From positions 1-52,542 of the forward strand of contig JAICQL010000027.1 in NCBI GenBank assembly GCA_025937895.1: 52,542 nt of DNA. The letters are read 5' to 3'. Positions 35,725-43,893 of this stretch are shown here, piece by piece. The notes under the pieces are model-generated. The model was given only the letters and a program-made list of their open reading frames with translations, had not been told where the DNA came from and did not search any database. This DNA comes from Polyangiaceae bacterium (GTDB taxonomy: Bacteria; Myxococcota_A; Polyangia; Polyangiales; Polyangiaceae). Positions within the stretch are counted from its first letter, which is position 1. Each line of letters opens with the position of its first letter. The position numbers were made by a program, and so were the translations under genes.

Positions 35725-36387
35725 ATGTCCTCTTCCCGCCATCCATCGCGCCGCCCCGTGGCGCTCCCCTCCACTCGAGCGGGCTCCCTCGCGCCCGACG
35801 GCTGGGATCAAGAGTCCGCGGTGTTCGAGCTGGGCAGCGTGCCGCCGCCGCGCCGCGTGGTGGCCGAGTGTGACGCTCTGGCTGAAGAGCCAGGCGACAG
35901 CGCTGGGGACGTGGGGGAGCTGTTCAATGCCTACCGCGGCTACGTTGCCAAGATCGGGCGGCGGGTCCTCGGCTCCAGCAGCGAGCTGGACGATCTGATC
36001 CAGGATGTCTTCCTGGCCACCGTGCGGGACATTCACAAGCTGCAAGATCCGGCGCGGCTCGCCTCGTGGCTGGGCACCATCACCACGCGCATGGCCAAGC
36101 GCCGCCGCCACCGCAGCTCGCTGCATCCAGTGCCTTGCTCGGATGACCCGCAGCAAGTGCTGGAACGCGAGCCGGAAGGCGGCCCGAGCCCCGAGTCGAC
36201 GGCAGACCTTGCCAGTCATGTACAGCGCGTGCTGAGCATGCCTGACGAGCTGAAGACGCCGTGGCTGCTCAAGCACGTGGAGGGCCTGACCCTGGAGGCA
36301 GTGGCAGAGCAGTGTGATTGCTCGCTCTCCACCGTGCAGCGCCGCATCCAGACGGTCAACGGCCGCATTCACAAGCAGCGCGGCTGA
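35725..36387 (+). CDS. ECF-type RNA polymerase sigma factor
   Basis: A 220-residue sigma-70 family protein. A 60-residue N-terminal extension precedes region 2 (VGELFNAYRGYVAKIGRRVLGSSSELDDLIQDVFLATVRDIHKL, split as helices 2.1-2.4, with the -10-recognising part WLGTITTRMAKRRRHR). Region 4 is DELKTPWLLKHVEGLTLEAVAEQCDCSLSTVQRRIQ, a clear helix-turn-helix for the -35 element. No anti-sigma factor gene follows; the next gene is convergent and encodes a transporter. The extension before region 2 is longer than usual. Myxobacteria have many ECF factors; the regulon is unknown. Confidence 0.9.
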   Translation: MSSSRHPSRRPVALPSTRAGSLAPDGWDQESAVFELGSVPPPRRVVAECDALAEEPGDSAGDVGELFNAYRGYVAKIGRRVLGSSSELDDLIQDVFLATVRDIHKLQDPARLASWLGTITTRMAKRRRHRSSLHPVPCSDDPQQVLEREPEGGPSPESTADLASHVQRVLSMPDELKTPWLLKHVEGLTLEAVAEQCDCSLSTVQRRIQTVNGRIHKQRG

Positions 36388-36413
36388 GCCAGGGCGGCGC
36401 GAGCGCCTGGTGC

Positions 36414-37625
36414 TCAGGCAGCTGAAGTGCTGGCGCGGCGTACCACCGCCAGGCTCGACAGCAGCACGGCGCCGCACGCCGCCAGCGCCGCCAGCTGATA
36501 CACACCGGTCGCGCCGCTCGCCGCATAGAGCGGGCCAAACGTGAGGATGCCCAGGGTGCCGCCCGCGGAGTTGGCGGCCATGAACACCCCCTGCGCACCG
36601 CCGAGCGCGCTCGGTCCGCTGGCTCGCCGCAATACCTCCAGCGAGCTGATCCAGACCAGGCCGAAGGAGACACCGTGCAGGGGCTGCAGCAAGAAGCCGA
36701 TTTCGGCACTGGGCAGCGCGCTCATGCCCAGCCAGCGCAGCGCGCCGATGGCGTAGGAGGCCACCAGCAAGCGCTCAGCCGGCACCGCCTGCAGCAACTG
36801 CGTGGCACGGGCCAGCAGCAGCACCTCCGCCACCACGCCCGTGGCCCAGAGCAGACCAATGGTGTGGCTGCTGGCGCCCAGATCGCGAAACGCCAGCGAG
36901 CCACACAGATCGTAGCTGGCGTGGCTGAACGAAAACGAGCTCGAACCGAGCAACAAGAACACCATGCGCGGCTGACGCCCGAGCCGCCGCAGCGCTCCCG
37001 TCAGGTGCCCGCGCGCAGGCGCACGGCTGGCCCGCGGCAAGCGCAAGCTCACGCAGAACGCGGACCACAGCGCCAGCGCCACCGCGCCGGGCAGCCAGCG
37101 CGCGTATTCGGGCGGACACAGATGGCCGAAGCCCAGCGCGCCCAGCAAGAATCCGACCGAGCCCCAGAGGCGGCGCCGGCCGTAGTCGCCGCTCGACTCG
37201 AGCGCGATGCGATCTGCCAGCAAGATGATGGGCGCGCGACAGCTGGCGTAGACAAAGACGCAAGCGAAGACCACGACGAAGGTGCGGGCAACGCCGCTCG
37301 CCTCCGCCAGCGCGAGCGCGCTCATCGCCAGAGCGGCGAGCCCGCACACCACGCTCAGCAGGCTGCCGCGCCCGCCGCGCGCATCGGAGAGCGCACCGAT
37401 CAAGGGTGGCGCCACCGCGCTCAGCGCCGGCGAAAGCGCCGCGATCAAGCTCATGCTCACCCCGCGGAAGCCGTGCGCCTCGAGCCACAGCGGAAAATAC
37501 GGCGCGTGAATGCCGATCGCCGCGAAGCCGGCGAAGTAGAAGCTGCGCATGCCGCGCAAGGGGCCGGGCGGGCTCGCGCTCGCCTGGGTAGAAGTGCCCC
37601 CCGCGTCGGGCGCATCGTGTTGCAA
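36414..37625 (-). CDS. MFS transporter (HcaT/MFS_1-like)
   Basis: A 403-residue inner-membrane protein with about 12 hydrophobic segments. The N-terminal motif FYFAGFAAIGIHAPYFPLWLEAHGF and the loop PPLIGALSDARGGRG resemble the 3-phenylpropionate/nucleoside-H+ symporter (MFS_1_like) branch. Other helices include VVFACVFVYASCRAPIILLAD and a Gly-rich WGSVGFLLGALGF. A cytoplasmic loop with many Arg (LRLPRASRAPARGHLTGALRR split) divides the halves. Substrate cannot be read from sequence. It converges on the ECF gene with 26 bases between stops and starts about 130 bp from the cytochrome gene end. Confidence 0.88.
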   Translation of the reverse strand: MQHDAPDAGGTSTQASASPPGPLRGMRSFYFAGFAAIGIHAPYFPLWLEAHGFRGVSMSLIAALSPALSAVAPPLIGALSDARGGRGSLLSVVCGLAALAMSALALAEASGVARTFVVVFACVFVYASCRAPIILLADRIALESSGDYGRRRLWGSVGFLLGALGFGHLCPPEYARWLPGAVALALWSAFCVSLRLPRASRAPARGHLTGALRRLGRQPRMVFLLLGSSSFSFSHASYDLCGSLAFRDLGASSHTIGLLWATGVVAEVLLLARATQLLQAVPAERLLVASYAIGALRWLGMSALPSAEIGFLLQPLHGVSFGLVWISSLEVLRRASGPSALGGAQGVFMAANSAGGTLGILTFGPLYAASGATGVYQLAALAACGAVLLSSLAVVRRASTSAA

Positions 37626-37760
37626 TCGCGCTGCTAGTCACTCGACCATGGCCTCGCCGTCAAGATGATCGCAGCGCTCAGCAGCGCGTGAGCGCTCCGC
37701 CGCCAGGCCGGCTTCCTGGCGGCCCTGCACTGCCCCGGTAAGGCACGGGGCTGGTCGAGC

Positions 37761-38501
37761 TCAGGGAGCGCCCGGCACCTTGGGAGGACGCGGATACAGG
37801 CTGGGTGGGAAGCGGCTCTCGATCCCCCCCGACTGGTACTCGAGAAAATAGAGCAACGACCAGATCATCTCCGTGGAGAGGATGTTCCGCCACGCCGGCA
37901 TCTTGGCGCGCCCGCCGTCTCGCACCGGCCCGCCCTCGTACACCACGTTGAACATCTGGCTGTAGCTGCGCCGATTGCCAAAGAACAAGCCCTCTCCCTC
38001 GCCCCACTCGGGCCCGGGCTGCGGCATCTCCAGCGCGTCTTCCACGCTCCGGCGGCCGCCGTGACACTCGTTGCACAACACGGACCAGACCGAGACCGCC
38101 TCGATCGAGGTCTGCGGATCCCAGAACGCCGCGGGTGCCCGCGCTCGAGAGAGACGAGCGTCACGCTTCTGCGCCTGCTCCTCGCTCAGGCCGACGTGCT
38201 GCCCGCGAAACGACCACCAGCTGGCGTTGATGTGGATCGGCAGCTGTGCAATCGAGGGGCGCGGGACGGCGCTCGGATCCCGGGAATGAACAAAGTCACC
38301 GTCGCTCGCCATGGCCGTGTCAGCAGGGTCCGCCGCGGACGCGATCAGACCCGATGATGCGGCGGCGCCCTCGGCGGCTCGCAACCGCTCCCCTGGCTCC
38401 TCCAGCTCGATCCCGCGCACCGGAGCCGGAGCGCTTGCCGTGCAACCAGACGAGCCGGCGGACACGGCGATCATCGCCATCAGCAGTGCTCTGCGCTTCA
38501 T
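37761..38501 (-). CDS. Monoheme cytochrome c lipoprotein
   Basis: A 246-residue lipoprotein (lipobox GSSGC, Cys20) starting at the ATG at 38501, which overlaps the upstream stop as ATGA; the longer open frame is antisense noise. A 100-residue low-complexity and helical spacer leads to the cytochrome domain with CNECHGG (Cys143, Cys146, His147) and a likely axial Met201 in AKMPAWRN. The C-terminal helix MIWSLLYFLEYQS closes the fold, as in class I cytochromes. It is the last gene of a four-gene minus-strand operon headed by a pseudokinase. It probably accepts or donates electrons to the neighbouring cupredoxin or peroxidases. Confidence 0.88.
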   Translation of the reverse strand: MKRRALLMAMIAVSAGSSGCTASAPAPVRGIELEEPGERLRAAEGAAASSGLIASAADPADTAMASDGDFVHSRDPSAVPRPSIAQLPIHINASWWSFRGQHVGLSEEQAQKRDARLSRARAPAAFWDPQTSIEAVSVWSVLCNECHGGRRSVEDALEMPQPGPEWGEGEGLFFGNRRSYSQMFNVVYEGGPVRDGGRAKMPAWRNILSTEMIWSLLYFLEYQSGGIESRFPPSLYPRPPKVPGAP

Positions 38502-39388
38502 TCGTACGACCCGTACGGTCGCCCCTCCTTGTTCTTGTGAACGCGCGACCTGGTCTCGAGCACCAGCTGAACGTCCGCCGTGCTCCCCGCCTTCAGCTCC
38601 ACCCATTGAGTCGCGGAGGTGGTGCCAGGCGACCACGCCACGATCTTGCGCTGCCCGACGGGGACGCCCTCGAGGGTGAAGCTGCCGTCCTGCCGGACCT
38701 TGGCGAACAGATCGTTGGGAACGACCAGCACGCTGGCGGCCATGTTGGGATGGATGTTGCAATAGATGTCGACGGCCCCAGCCGACTGGAAAGAGTGCGC
38801 CTTACCCTTCTCCGCGGAGTTGTACAACCCGAGGTCGAAGGAGTTGCCGGGCGAGTGCGAGAACACGTTGTGGTAGATGTTGTCGTGATTGGGGAACGCC
38901 ACCGTCGTGCCGCGGCGTATCACGGCCCAACCGGGCGCGAAGGCCTTGTTCTTCTGATCGATCACGACGGTCTTGCCACGGACCGGTGGGGCGAACACGT
39001 TCTCGACGTAGACATACGCGATCGGCTCACCCGCGGGGACGTTGACCTTGCCCCGTACCACTCCCACCTCCGCCGCTGCCGGCGGCGCTGGACGCGCCGC
39101 CGCGGCTGCTGGAGCACTGGGCTTCGACTTGGGTCGGGACTTGACCGGTGCGTCCTCGACCGGACGGGTCTCGCCCGACAGCGCACGAGACCAGATCGCT
39201 GCGCTGCGCAGGGTAAGCTCGGAGAGCTCGGTGGCCGCCGCGGTGAGCGCCTGCACCTTCGCCTCGAGCGCGCGCACCTGGCGTTGCAGGTCCTCCAGCT
39301 CCTTGGACTTGCCCCCCTCCTGCGCGGCACTCGGCACAGTCAGGGCGAGCGCGGCGACGATTGTCTGGCTCATCTGTCTCCATTTCAT
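38498..39388 (-). CDS. Cupredoxin-domain protein with coiled coil and C-terminal beta domain
   Basis: A 296-residue secreted protein. The signal peptide (QTIVAALALTVPSAAQ) is followed by a short coiled coil (KELEDLQRQVRALEAKVQAL, about 29-48) and an Ala/Pro linker. The cupredoxin domain (about 108-225) has type-1 copper ligands His173 (IYHNVFS), Cys210, His213 and Met216 (YCNIHPNM). A small sandwich after 228 (GSFTLEGVPVGQRKIVAW) resembles carboxypeptidase-regulatory domains. This resembles proteins loosely named 'methylamine utilization' (MauL-like). The coiled coil suggests a trimer, as in some porins and stalks. It lies between the sensor and cytochrome genes, so it is probably an electron carrier in this system. 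Confidence 0.85.
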   Translation of the reverse strand: MKWRQMSQTIVAALALTVPSAAQEGGKSKELEDLQRQVRALEAKVQALTAAATELSELTLRSAAIWSRALSGETRPVEDAPVKSRPKSKPSAPAAAAARPAPPAAAEVGVVRGKVNVPAGEPIAYVYVENVFAPPVRGKTVVIDQKNKAFAPGWAVIRRGTTVAFPNHDNIYHNVFSHSPGNSFDLGLYNSAEKGKAHSFQSAGAVDIYCNIHPNMAASVLVVPNDLFAKVRQDGSFTLEGVPVGQRKIVAWSPGTTSATQWVELKAGSTADVQLVLETRSRVHKNKEGRPYGSYE

Positions 39389-39442
39389 CTCGTCTTACTC
39401 CTTACCAGCCGATGCTTTGCCCACCATCCTCAACCCCAGCGC

Positions 39443-40387
39443 TCAACCGCCCGGATACTGACTCCGGCGTGACTGGCTCAGCACGAGCCCGAGCATGCAG
39501 CCCAGAACGATGGCAACGAGCCCCACGGGCAGCCAGGCCAGCGCCCTCAGGAACGCCACCTCGCCAGCGCTCCGCCCCAGGGGCAGGAGCCAGGCAACCT
39601 TGGACCCGACCGCCGTGTCACTCAGCGGCGAGCTGCTGGCCAGAAACTGCTGCCCGATGACGCGGTGTGCGCCCGGTGGCAGCTCCGCGGCCGCGCGCAG
39701 AGCACGCTCCCGCTCGGGAGCGGTGCTGGCGGATGCCACGATGCGCTCGCCCACCAGGATCGCGCTACTGGCCCCGAGCGCCTGCTCGATATCCAGCAGC
39801 ACCGAGTCGGGCAGCGCAAAGCCGAGCATGAACAGAGCCTGCACTTGCCGATCCAGACGAACGGGCGCTGCGGCCAGCACCCCAACCTCATCGGCAAAGG
39901 CCCAGAGGCGCGCCGAGGGCTTCTCCAGCGCGTCTTTCACCAGTGAGGACGTGCCGAGATCCAGCTGGTCCATCTCGGGCGCGCCCGCCACGGCACGCAC
40001 CACGCCCGCGGCGTCCAGCAGCGCCACCATGGTCGCTCCCGACGTTGCCTTGAGATCGGTGAGCAGGTCCATCACCGTCGCGCGATCGAAGGTGGGGGTG
40101 AGCACCATGGCGCGGATGCGCGAGTCCTCGGAGAGCACGCCGACGGTGGCGGCGAGCTGCTCGCGCTGGTGCGCGAAGTGGCTGTCGAGCAGCCTGGCGG
40201 CTCCATCGAGTGTGCGGGCGTCCAGGCGCTCGAAGCTCGCCTCCAGCCGCCGCTGCGCGAACCAGGAGAGCCCCAAGGTCAGCACGAACACCAGCGCCGC
40301 CGCGCCCACCCAGGCCCAGGCCCAGCCGGATTCTCTCGCGATGTTGGTCTGAATCATGTCCGTCGTGCTCACCCTGTCGTGGCTCAC
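39443..40387 (-). CDS. Two-TM membrane protein with extracytoplasmic Cache-like sensor domain and no output
   Basis: A 314-residue protein. The GTG at 40387 overlaps the pseudokinase stop (GTGA); a Met at residue 11 is an alternative. One membrane helix at about 22-44 and another at about 288-308 enclose a 240-residue periplasmic region: helix LDGAARLLDSHFAHQREQLAATVGVLSEDSRIRAM (split), then PAS/Cache-type strands (ATMVALLDAAGVVRAVAGA, GVLAAAPVRLDRQVQALFMLGFAL). This is the plan of histidine kinase or chemoreceptor sensors. Here the protein ends 14 residues after the second helix with no HAMP, kinase or methyl-accepting part. Signalling may pass through the pseudokinase encoded just upstream. 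Confidence 0.8.
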   Translation of the reverse strand: MSHDRVSTTDMIQTNIARESGWAWAWVGAAALVFVLTLGLSWFAQRRLEASFERLDARTLDGAARLLDSHFAHQREQLAATVGVLSEDSRIRAMVLTPTFDRATVMDLLTDLKATSGATMVALLDAAGVVRAVAGAPEMDQLDLGTSSLVKDALEKPSARLWAFADEVGVLAAAPVRLDRQVQALFMLGFALPDSVLLDIEQALGASSAILVGERIVASASTAPERERALRAAAELPPGAHRVIGQQFLASSSPLSDTAVGSKVAWLLPLGRSAGEVAFLRALAWLPVGLVAIVLGCMLGLVLSQSRRSQYPGG

Positions 40388-42195
40388 GGAGCCGCAGTAG
40401 CGTCGTCGACGCGGATGGTCTGCTCGCCTGCAGTGACGACCACCACACCAGAGAAGACCAGCGAGCCCTGCGCCTCGACCCGCACCGCGTGCTGCCCCAC
40501 CGGCAGGCGCAGCGGTCCGCCCTCGCTGGCGGTCAGTTCATCGTCGATGAAGAGTCGCCCGCCTGCGGGCACGCCGGCAAACTGCACCAGGCCCGCCGAG
40601 GCCACTAGCTCGAAGGACTCTGTCGTGGCCGCGCCCGCTGCGATCGCGAGCTCTCGCTCCTGACCGCCAAAGCCCGCCTTCTCCACGCGCAGGCGCAGCT
40701 TGCGGCCCTCGGCCAGGCCCTTCAGCACCGCAGGTGTCCGCAGCCCGGTGGGCTCTCCATCGACAAACACGGCGGCGCCCGCCGGCGTGCTCTGGATCTC
40801 GAGCTGGCCGCGGCGCACAGCCGGCGGCGCCTCGCTCGACGGTGCCTGGTTGAAGGAGGAGACGAGCAGCGCGCCGCCCAGCGCCAGGCCAGTGCAGCCC
40901 GCGGCAACCAAGCCGAGCAGCCACCGGCCACGGGCGGGGGCCGCCGCCTGCGTCACCGGGCGCGGCGGCTCTGCGCTCGATGCGGGCGAGACGGCGCGAT
41001 ACGTCGGCGGCGCTTCACTCGTGTCCAGACCCAGGACAGACGAAGGCACGTACGAGGCTGAGCTCAGAGGCGTCAGCGATGAGCGCTCGGGACGAGAGAA
41101 CAGGGAGTGCCGCGTCGACCACAGCTCGCGGGCGCGCCGGCTGGAACGGTGAGAAGCCGGGGCCGCGCCGCCGCCCTGCAAGCTCGCCAGCGCCGCCAGC
41201 GCCGCCCCCACGTCCCGCCCGCGCGCGATCTGCAGCTGCAGCGCGGCCCGCTCCGGCTCGAACAGCTGCTCCATCCAGCGGCGCACGTGTTTGTGTGTGG
41301 GCCGCCCGTCGCGTTGCATGAGGTAGCGGTCGAGCGCCTCCGACATCTCCCGGGCGCTCTGAAAGCGCTGGCCGGGCTCCTGCGCCAGGGCCCGCATCAC
41401 GATGGCATCCAGCGCCTCCGGCACATTCGGCTGGATGCTGCTCGGGGCTGCCCCGCGCTCCAGCGCTGCAACATCCGCACCACCGCTGGCATGCGTCAGG
41501 TGGGGCCTGTGGCCCGTCAAGAACGTCCAGAGCAGCGCGCCCAGGCTGAACACGTGCGCCGTTGCATCTGGGGTGGCCTCAGCTTGCTCCGGCGCGCGGA
41601 AGGCGCTGGACCAGCTCACCGCGTGCTCACCGCTCAGCGCTGCGGTCGCCTCTGGCGGAGAGGGCAGACCAGCAGCGAGCCATTTGACTGTCCCGTGGTA
41701 GGTCACGAACAGCGTCGACGGACCGAGCTCTCCAAACCCTGGCGGCTGGCCCTTCGGCGCCACCGTGTGGACGTATTCCACCGCATTTGCTGCCTGTTTC
41801 ACCATCGCCGCAGCGATGTCTGGAGGCACGGGGGAACCCGTGTTGCACCTGGTGAGAATCGACGCCACATCTTCCCCGGGCAAATACTCCATGCTCTGGA
41901 AGTAGCTGCCACGGGCGCTCCCCATCTCATGGATGCTGAGGATGTTGGGGTGCTCGAGCCTCGGCGCCAGACTCGCAACGGCGGTGAAACGCGCGGAAAA
42001 TCCTGGCTGTCGGGCCACGTCGGGATGCACACAGCGCAGCGCCACGGCGTTCGAGACGTCTCGGATCCTGCGCTGCTCGGCCACATACAGGCGCCCCAGG
42101 CTGCCCTCGGCGACGAGGCCCAGCAGGCGATAGTGGCCGACGCTGTCGCCCACGTTGGGCGCTCGCTCGGCAACGGCTGGAGTTCCTTGGGTCAT
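40384..42195 (-). CDS. Pseudokinase (Hanks fold) with membrane helix and PEGA repeats
   Basis: A 603-residue protein from the ATG at 42195 (MTQGTPAVAERAPNVGDSVG); the open frame upstream is not kinase-like. Residues 20-300 follow a bacterial Ser/Thr kinase plan (HYRLLGLVAEGSLGRLYVAE, LEHPNILSIHEM, RAPEQ, DVFSLGALLWTFLTG-like), but key residues are lost. The VAIK Lys is Arg54, the HRDLKPEN loop is GELGPST (155-161), and DFG is AAG (174-176). Catalysis is therefore unlikely. A long Ser-rich linker is followed by a membrane helix (425-447) and two periplasmic PEGA-type domains (463-531 and 533-598; STPAGAAVFVDGEPTG). It heads an operon with sensor, cupredoxin and cytochrome. It probably acts as an allosteric or scaffold protein. 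Confidence 0.88.
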   Translation of the reverse strand: MTQGTPAVAERAPNVGDSVGHYRLLGLVAEGSLGRLYVAEQRRIRDVSNAVALRCVHPDVARQPGFSARFTAVASLAPRLEHPNILSIHEMGSARGSYFQSMEYLPGEDVASILTRCNTGSPVPPDIAAAMVKQAANAVEYVHTVAPKGQPPGFGELGPSTLFVTYHGTVKWLAAGLPSPPEATAALSGEHAVSWSSAFRAPEQAEATPDATAHVFSLGALLWTFLTGHRPHLTHASGGADVAALERGAAPSSIQPNVPEALDAIVMRALAQEPGQRFQSAREMSEALDRYLMQRDGRPTHKHVRRWMEQLFEPERAALQLQIARGRDVGAALAALASLQGGGAAPASHRSSRRARELWSTRHSLFSRPERSSLTPLSSASYVPSSVLGLDTSEAPPTYRAVSPASSAEPPRPVTQAAAPARGRWLLGLVAAGCTGLALGGALLVSSFNQAPSSEAPPAVRRGQLEIQSTPAGAAVFVDGEPTGLRTPAVLKGLAEGRKLRLRVEKAGFGGQERELAIAAGAATTESFELVASAGLVQFAGVPAGGRLFIDDELTASEGGPLRLPVGQHAVRVEAQGSLVFSGVVVVTAGEQTIRVDDATAAP

Positions 42196-42510
42196 GCTCG
42201 GTGATTCAGCGCCGCAATTCGCGGTCCATTCGAGCGCCGCACGGGGCGGGCCAGCGTGCCTGCGAACACGGCGGGGCCGCCCCTCAGGCTTTTGACGGCC
42301 GGCGCCGCGCTCCTCGATAGCTCCGGAGCAACACCAGCGCTGACCGGGCAAAAAGATCGATTGTCCCCGCAGGCGTGAAATTTTGGCTCGACCCGCCGTT
42401 GCTGTGCACGGCGGGCGTGATTCGATGCTCCGCCTGATGAAACACAGCGGTGCTGGAAGCCCCGCGGCTGAAGCGGCTCGACGCATGGCGTCTTAGAAGG
42501 CGACTACTCC
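42196..42510. promoter_or_regulatory. Divergent regulatory region of the redox gene set
   Basis: This 315-base gap separates the start of the pseudokinase operon (minus) from the TPR-PATAN operon (plus), so it must hold both promoters. It contains an inverted repeat with 8-bp arms CCCGCCGT (42392-42399) and ACGGCGGG (42408-42415) around eight bases. Just before it is a locally AT-rich stretch (GTGAAATTTTGG, 42375-42386), and AAAAAGATCGATTG lies near 42352. Open frames crossing the gap show no domain. Confidence 0.5.
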
Positions 42511-43893
42511 ATGGCGACCCAGACGGACCAACCCGTGCCCCGCGAAGAGCGCGCGCGGACCCTGCTCGAGACCCATCGCTACGCCGACGCATTTGTCGAG
42601 CTCGCGCTGGCCGTGCGGGATCGTCCGCGCGATGCGGCGCTGCGGCTGCTGGTGTCCGATGCTTATGAGCAGGTAGGGGCGCTGCCGGAGGCTGCGGATC
42701 AGCTGGCCTTGCTCCTGGCTACGTATCCCGAGCACCTGGAGGCCAACCGCAGGCTGGCCAAGCTGCTGGCGGAGCTGGGCGACACCCACGGCGCGATCCG
42801 CTGCTGGCGCCGCATCGTCTCCGCAACTCACGAGCAGGACTCCGACGCGGTGACGCGGCTCGCCGTTGCGCTGTCCAATGATGGCCAGCACGAATTGGCC
42901 ATCGAGCTCCTGACGCAGCTCAGCCAGCGCCATCCTGCGGACGCCGCGCCGCTGGCGGACCTGGGCATGGCCTTCCTGGGCGCGGGGCGCGAGAACGAGG
43001 CGCACGACGCGCTGCTGCGCGCGCTCGCGCTGGATCCGCAGTCGGCGCAGGCCCACTGCGGCCTGGGGCTAGCTCACCAGCGGCGCCAGCGCTGGCACGA
43101 CGCGGCCCAGGCCTTTCGTGCCACCGCGCAGCTCGCGCCAGACAGCGCCGTGGGCTCCTTCAACCTGGGGCTGGTCCTGGAGCGCCTGGGAGACCTCGAC
43201 GGCGCGCGGGCGGCGCTGCTGCGAGCGGCCGCGCTCGAGCCACAGGATGAGGAGATCCAGCGCGCGCTCGAGCCCCTCCTGGTCAAGCCCGCCTCGAGCG
43301 CCGGCAGCCCGAGCACGCGCGACGCGGGAGCGTCCATCAAGGGCAGCCTGGACAGCTTCGATCTGATCAACGTCCTGGAGTTCCTGCGCATGCAGGAGAA
43401 GACGGGCTCGCTCGTCGTCTCGGCACCTGCGGGGGTAGGCATGTTGCGCCTGGAGCAAGGGATGTTGATCGGCGGCTCTGCCCCTCGCTTGAAGCGCCTG
43501 GGTGAGGTGCTCGTGCGCCGCGGGCTGATCACGACGAGCAACCTGGAGCTCGCGCTCTCTCGCCAGCGCGAGCTATACCCGCGCCAGGAGGCGGGCGTAG
43601 AGCCTGATGCCAGCACGCTGGGCATGGTGCTCCTGCGCGAGGGCTTCCTCGATGAGAAGCAGCTGAGCGACGTCCTGTTCGGGATGATCCTCAACGTCGT
43701 CGGTCAAATCAACCAGTGGCGCGAGGGCGCCTTCGCGTTTCACGCTTGCAACGACAGCGGGTTTCCCATCCGCTTTAACGTACAGAGGGTGGTCTTGGAT
43801 TTGATGCGCCTGCAGGATGAGAGGCAGCGTTCGCGCTCGGAGTCGGCGCGGGACGCCGAGAAGCAGCGCCCGAGCTCGGAGCCAGCGCAGTGA
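42511..43893 (+). CDS. TPR protein with C-terminal PATAN/DUF4388 domain
   Basis: A 460-residue cytoplasmic protein. Residues about 10-255 are six or seven TPR units (HRYADAFVELALAVRDRP, NEAHDALLRALALDPQSAQAHCGLGLAHQ split, LGDLDGARAALLRAAALEP). Residues about 278-435 form a PATAN (DUF4388) domain: IKGSLDSFDLINVLEFLRMQ, KTGSLVVSAPAGVGMLRLEQG, RLGEVLVRRGLI and LGMVLLREGFLDEKQLSDVLF. PATAN domains occur in myxobacterial and cyanobacterial signalling proteins and bind other regulators. It has no signal peptide. The stop overlaps the porin start (GTGA), so a cytoplasmic signal protein is coupled to an outer-membrane protein. Confidence 0.9.
   Translation: MATQTDQPVPREERARTLLETHRYADAFVELALAVRDRPRDAALRLLVSDAYEQVGALPEAADQLALLLATYPEHLEANRRLAKLLAELGDTHGAIRCWRRIVSATHEQDSDAVTRLAVALSNDGQHELAIELLTQLSQRHPADAAPLADLGMAFLGAGRENEAHDALLRALALDPQSAQAHCGLGLAHQRRQRWHDAAQAFRATAQLAPDSAVGSFNLGLVLERLGDLDGARAALLRAAALEPQDEEIQRALEPLLVKPASSAGSPSTRDAGASIKGSLDSFDLINVLEFLRMQEKTGSLVVSAPAGVGMLRLEQGMLIGGSAPRLKRLGEVLVRRGLITTSNLELALSRQRELYPRQEAGVEPDASTLGMVLLREGFLDEKQLSDVLFGMILNVVGQINQWREGAFAFHACNDSGFPIRFNVQRVVLDLMRLQDERQRSRSESARDAEKQRPSSEPAQ

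Noticed and set aside
40384..42195. An active Ser/Thr kinase
   Set aside because: The ATP-binding Lys, catalytic Asp loop and DFG Asp are all replaced.
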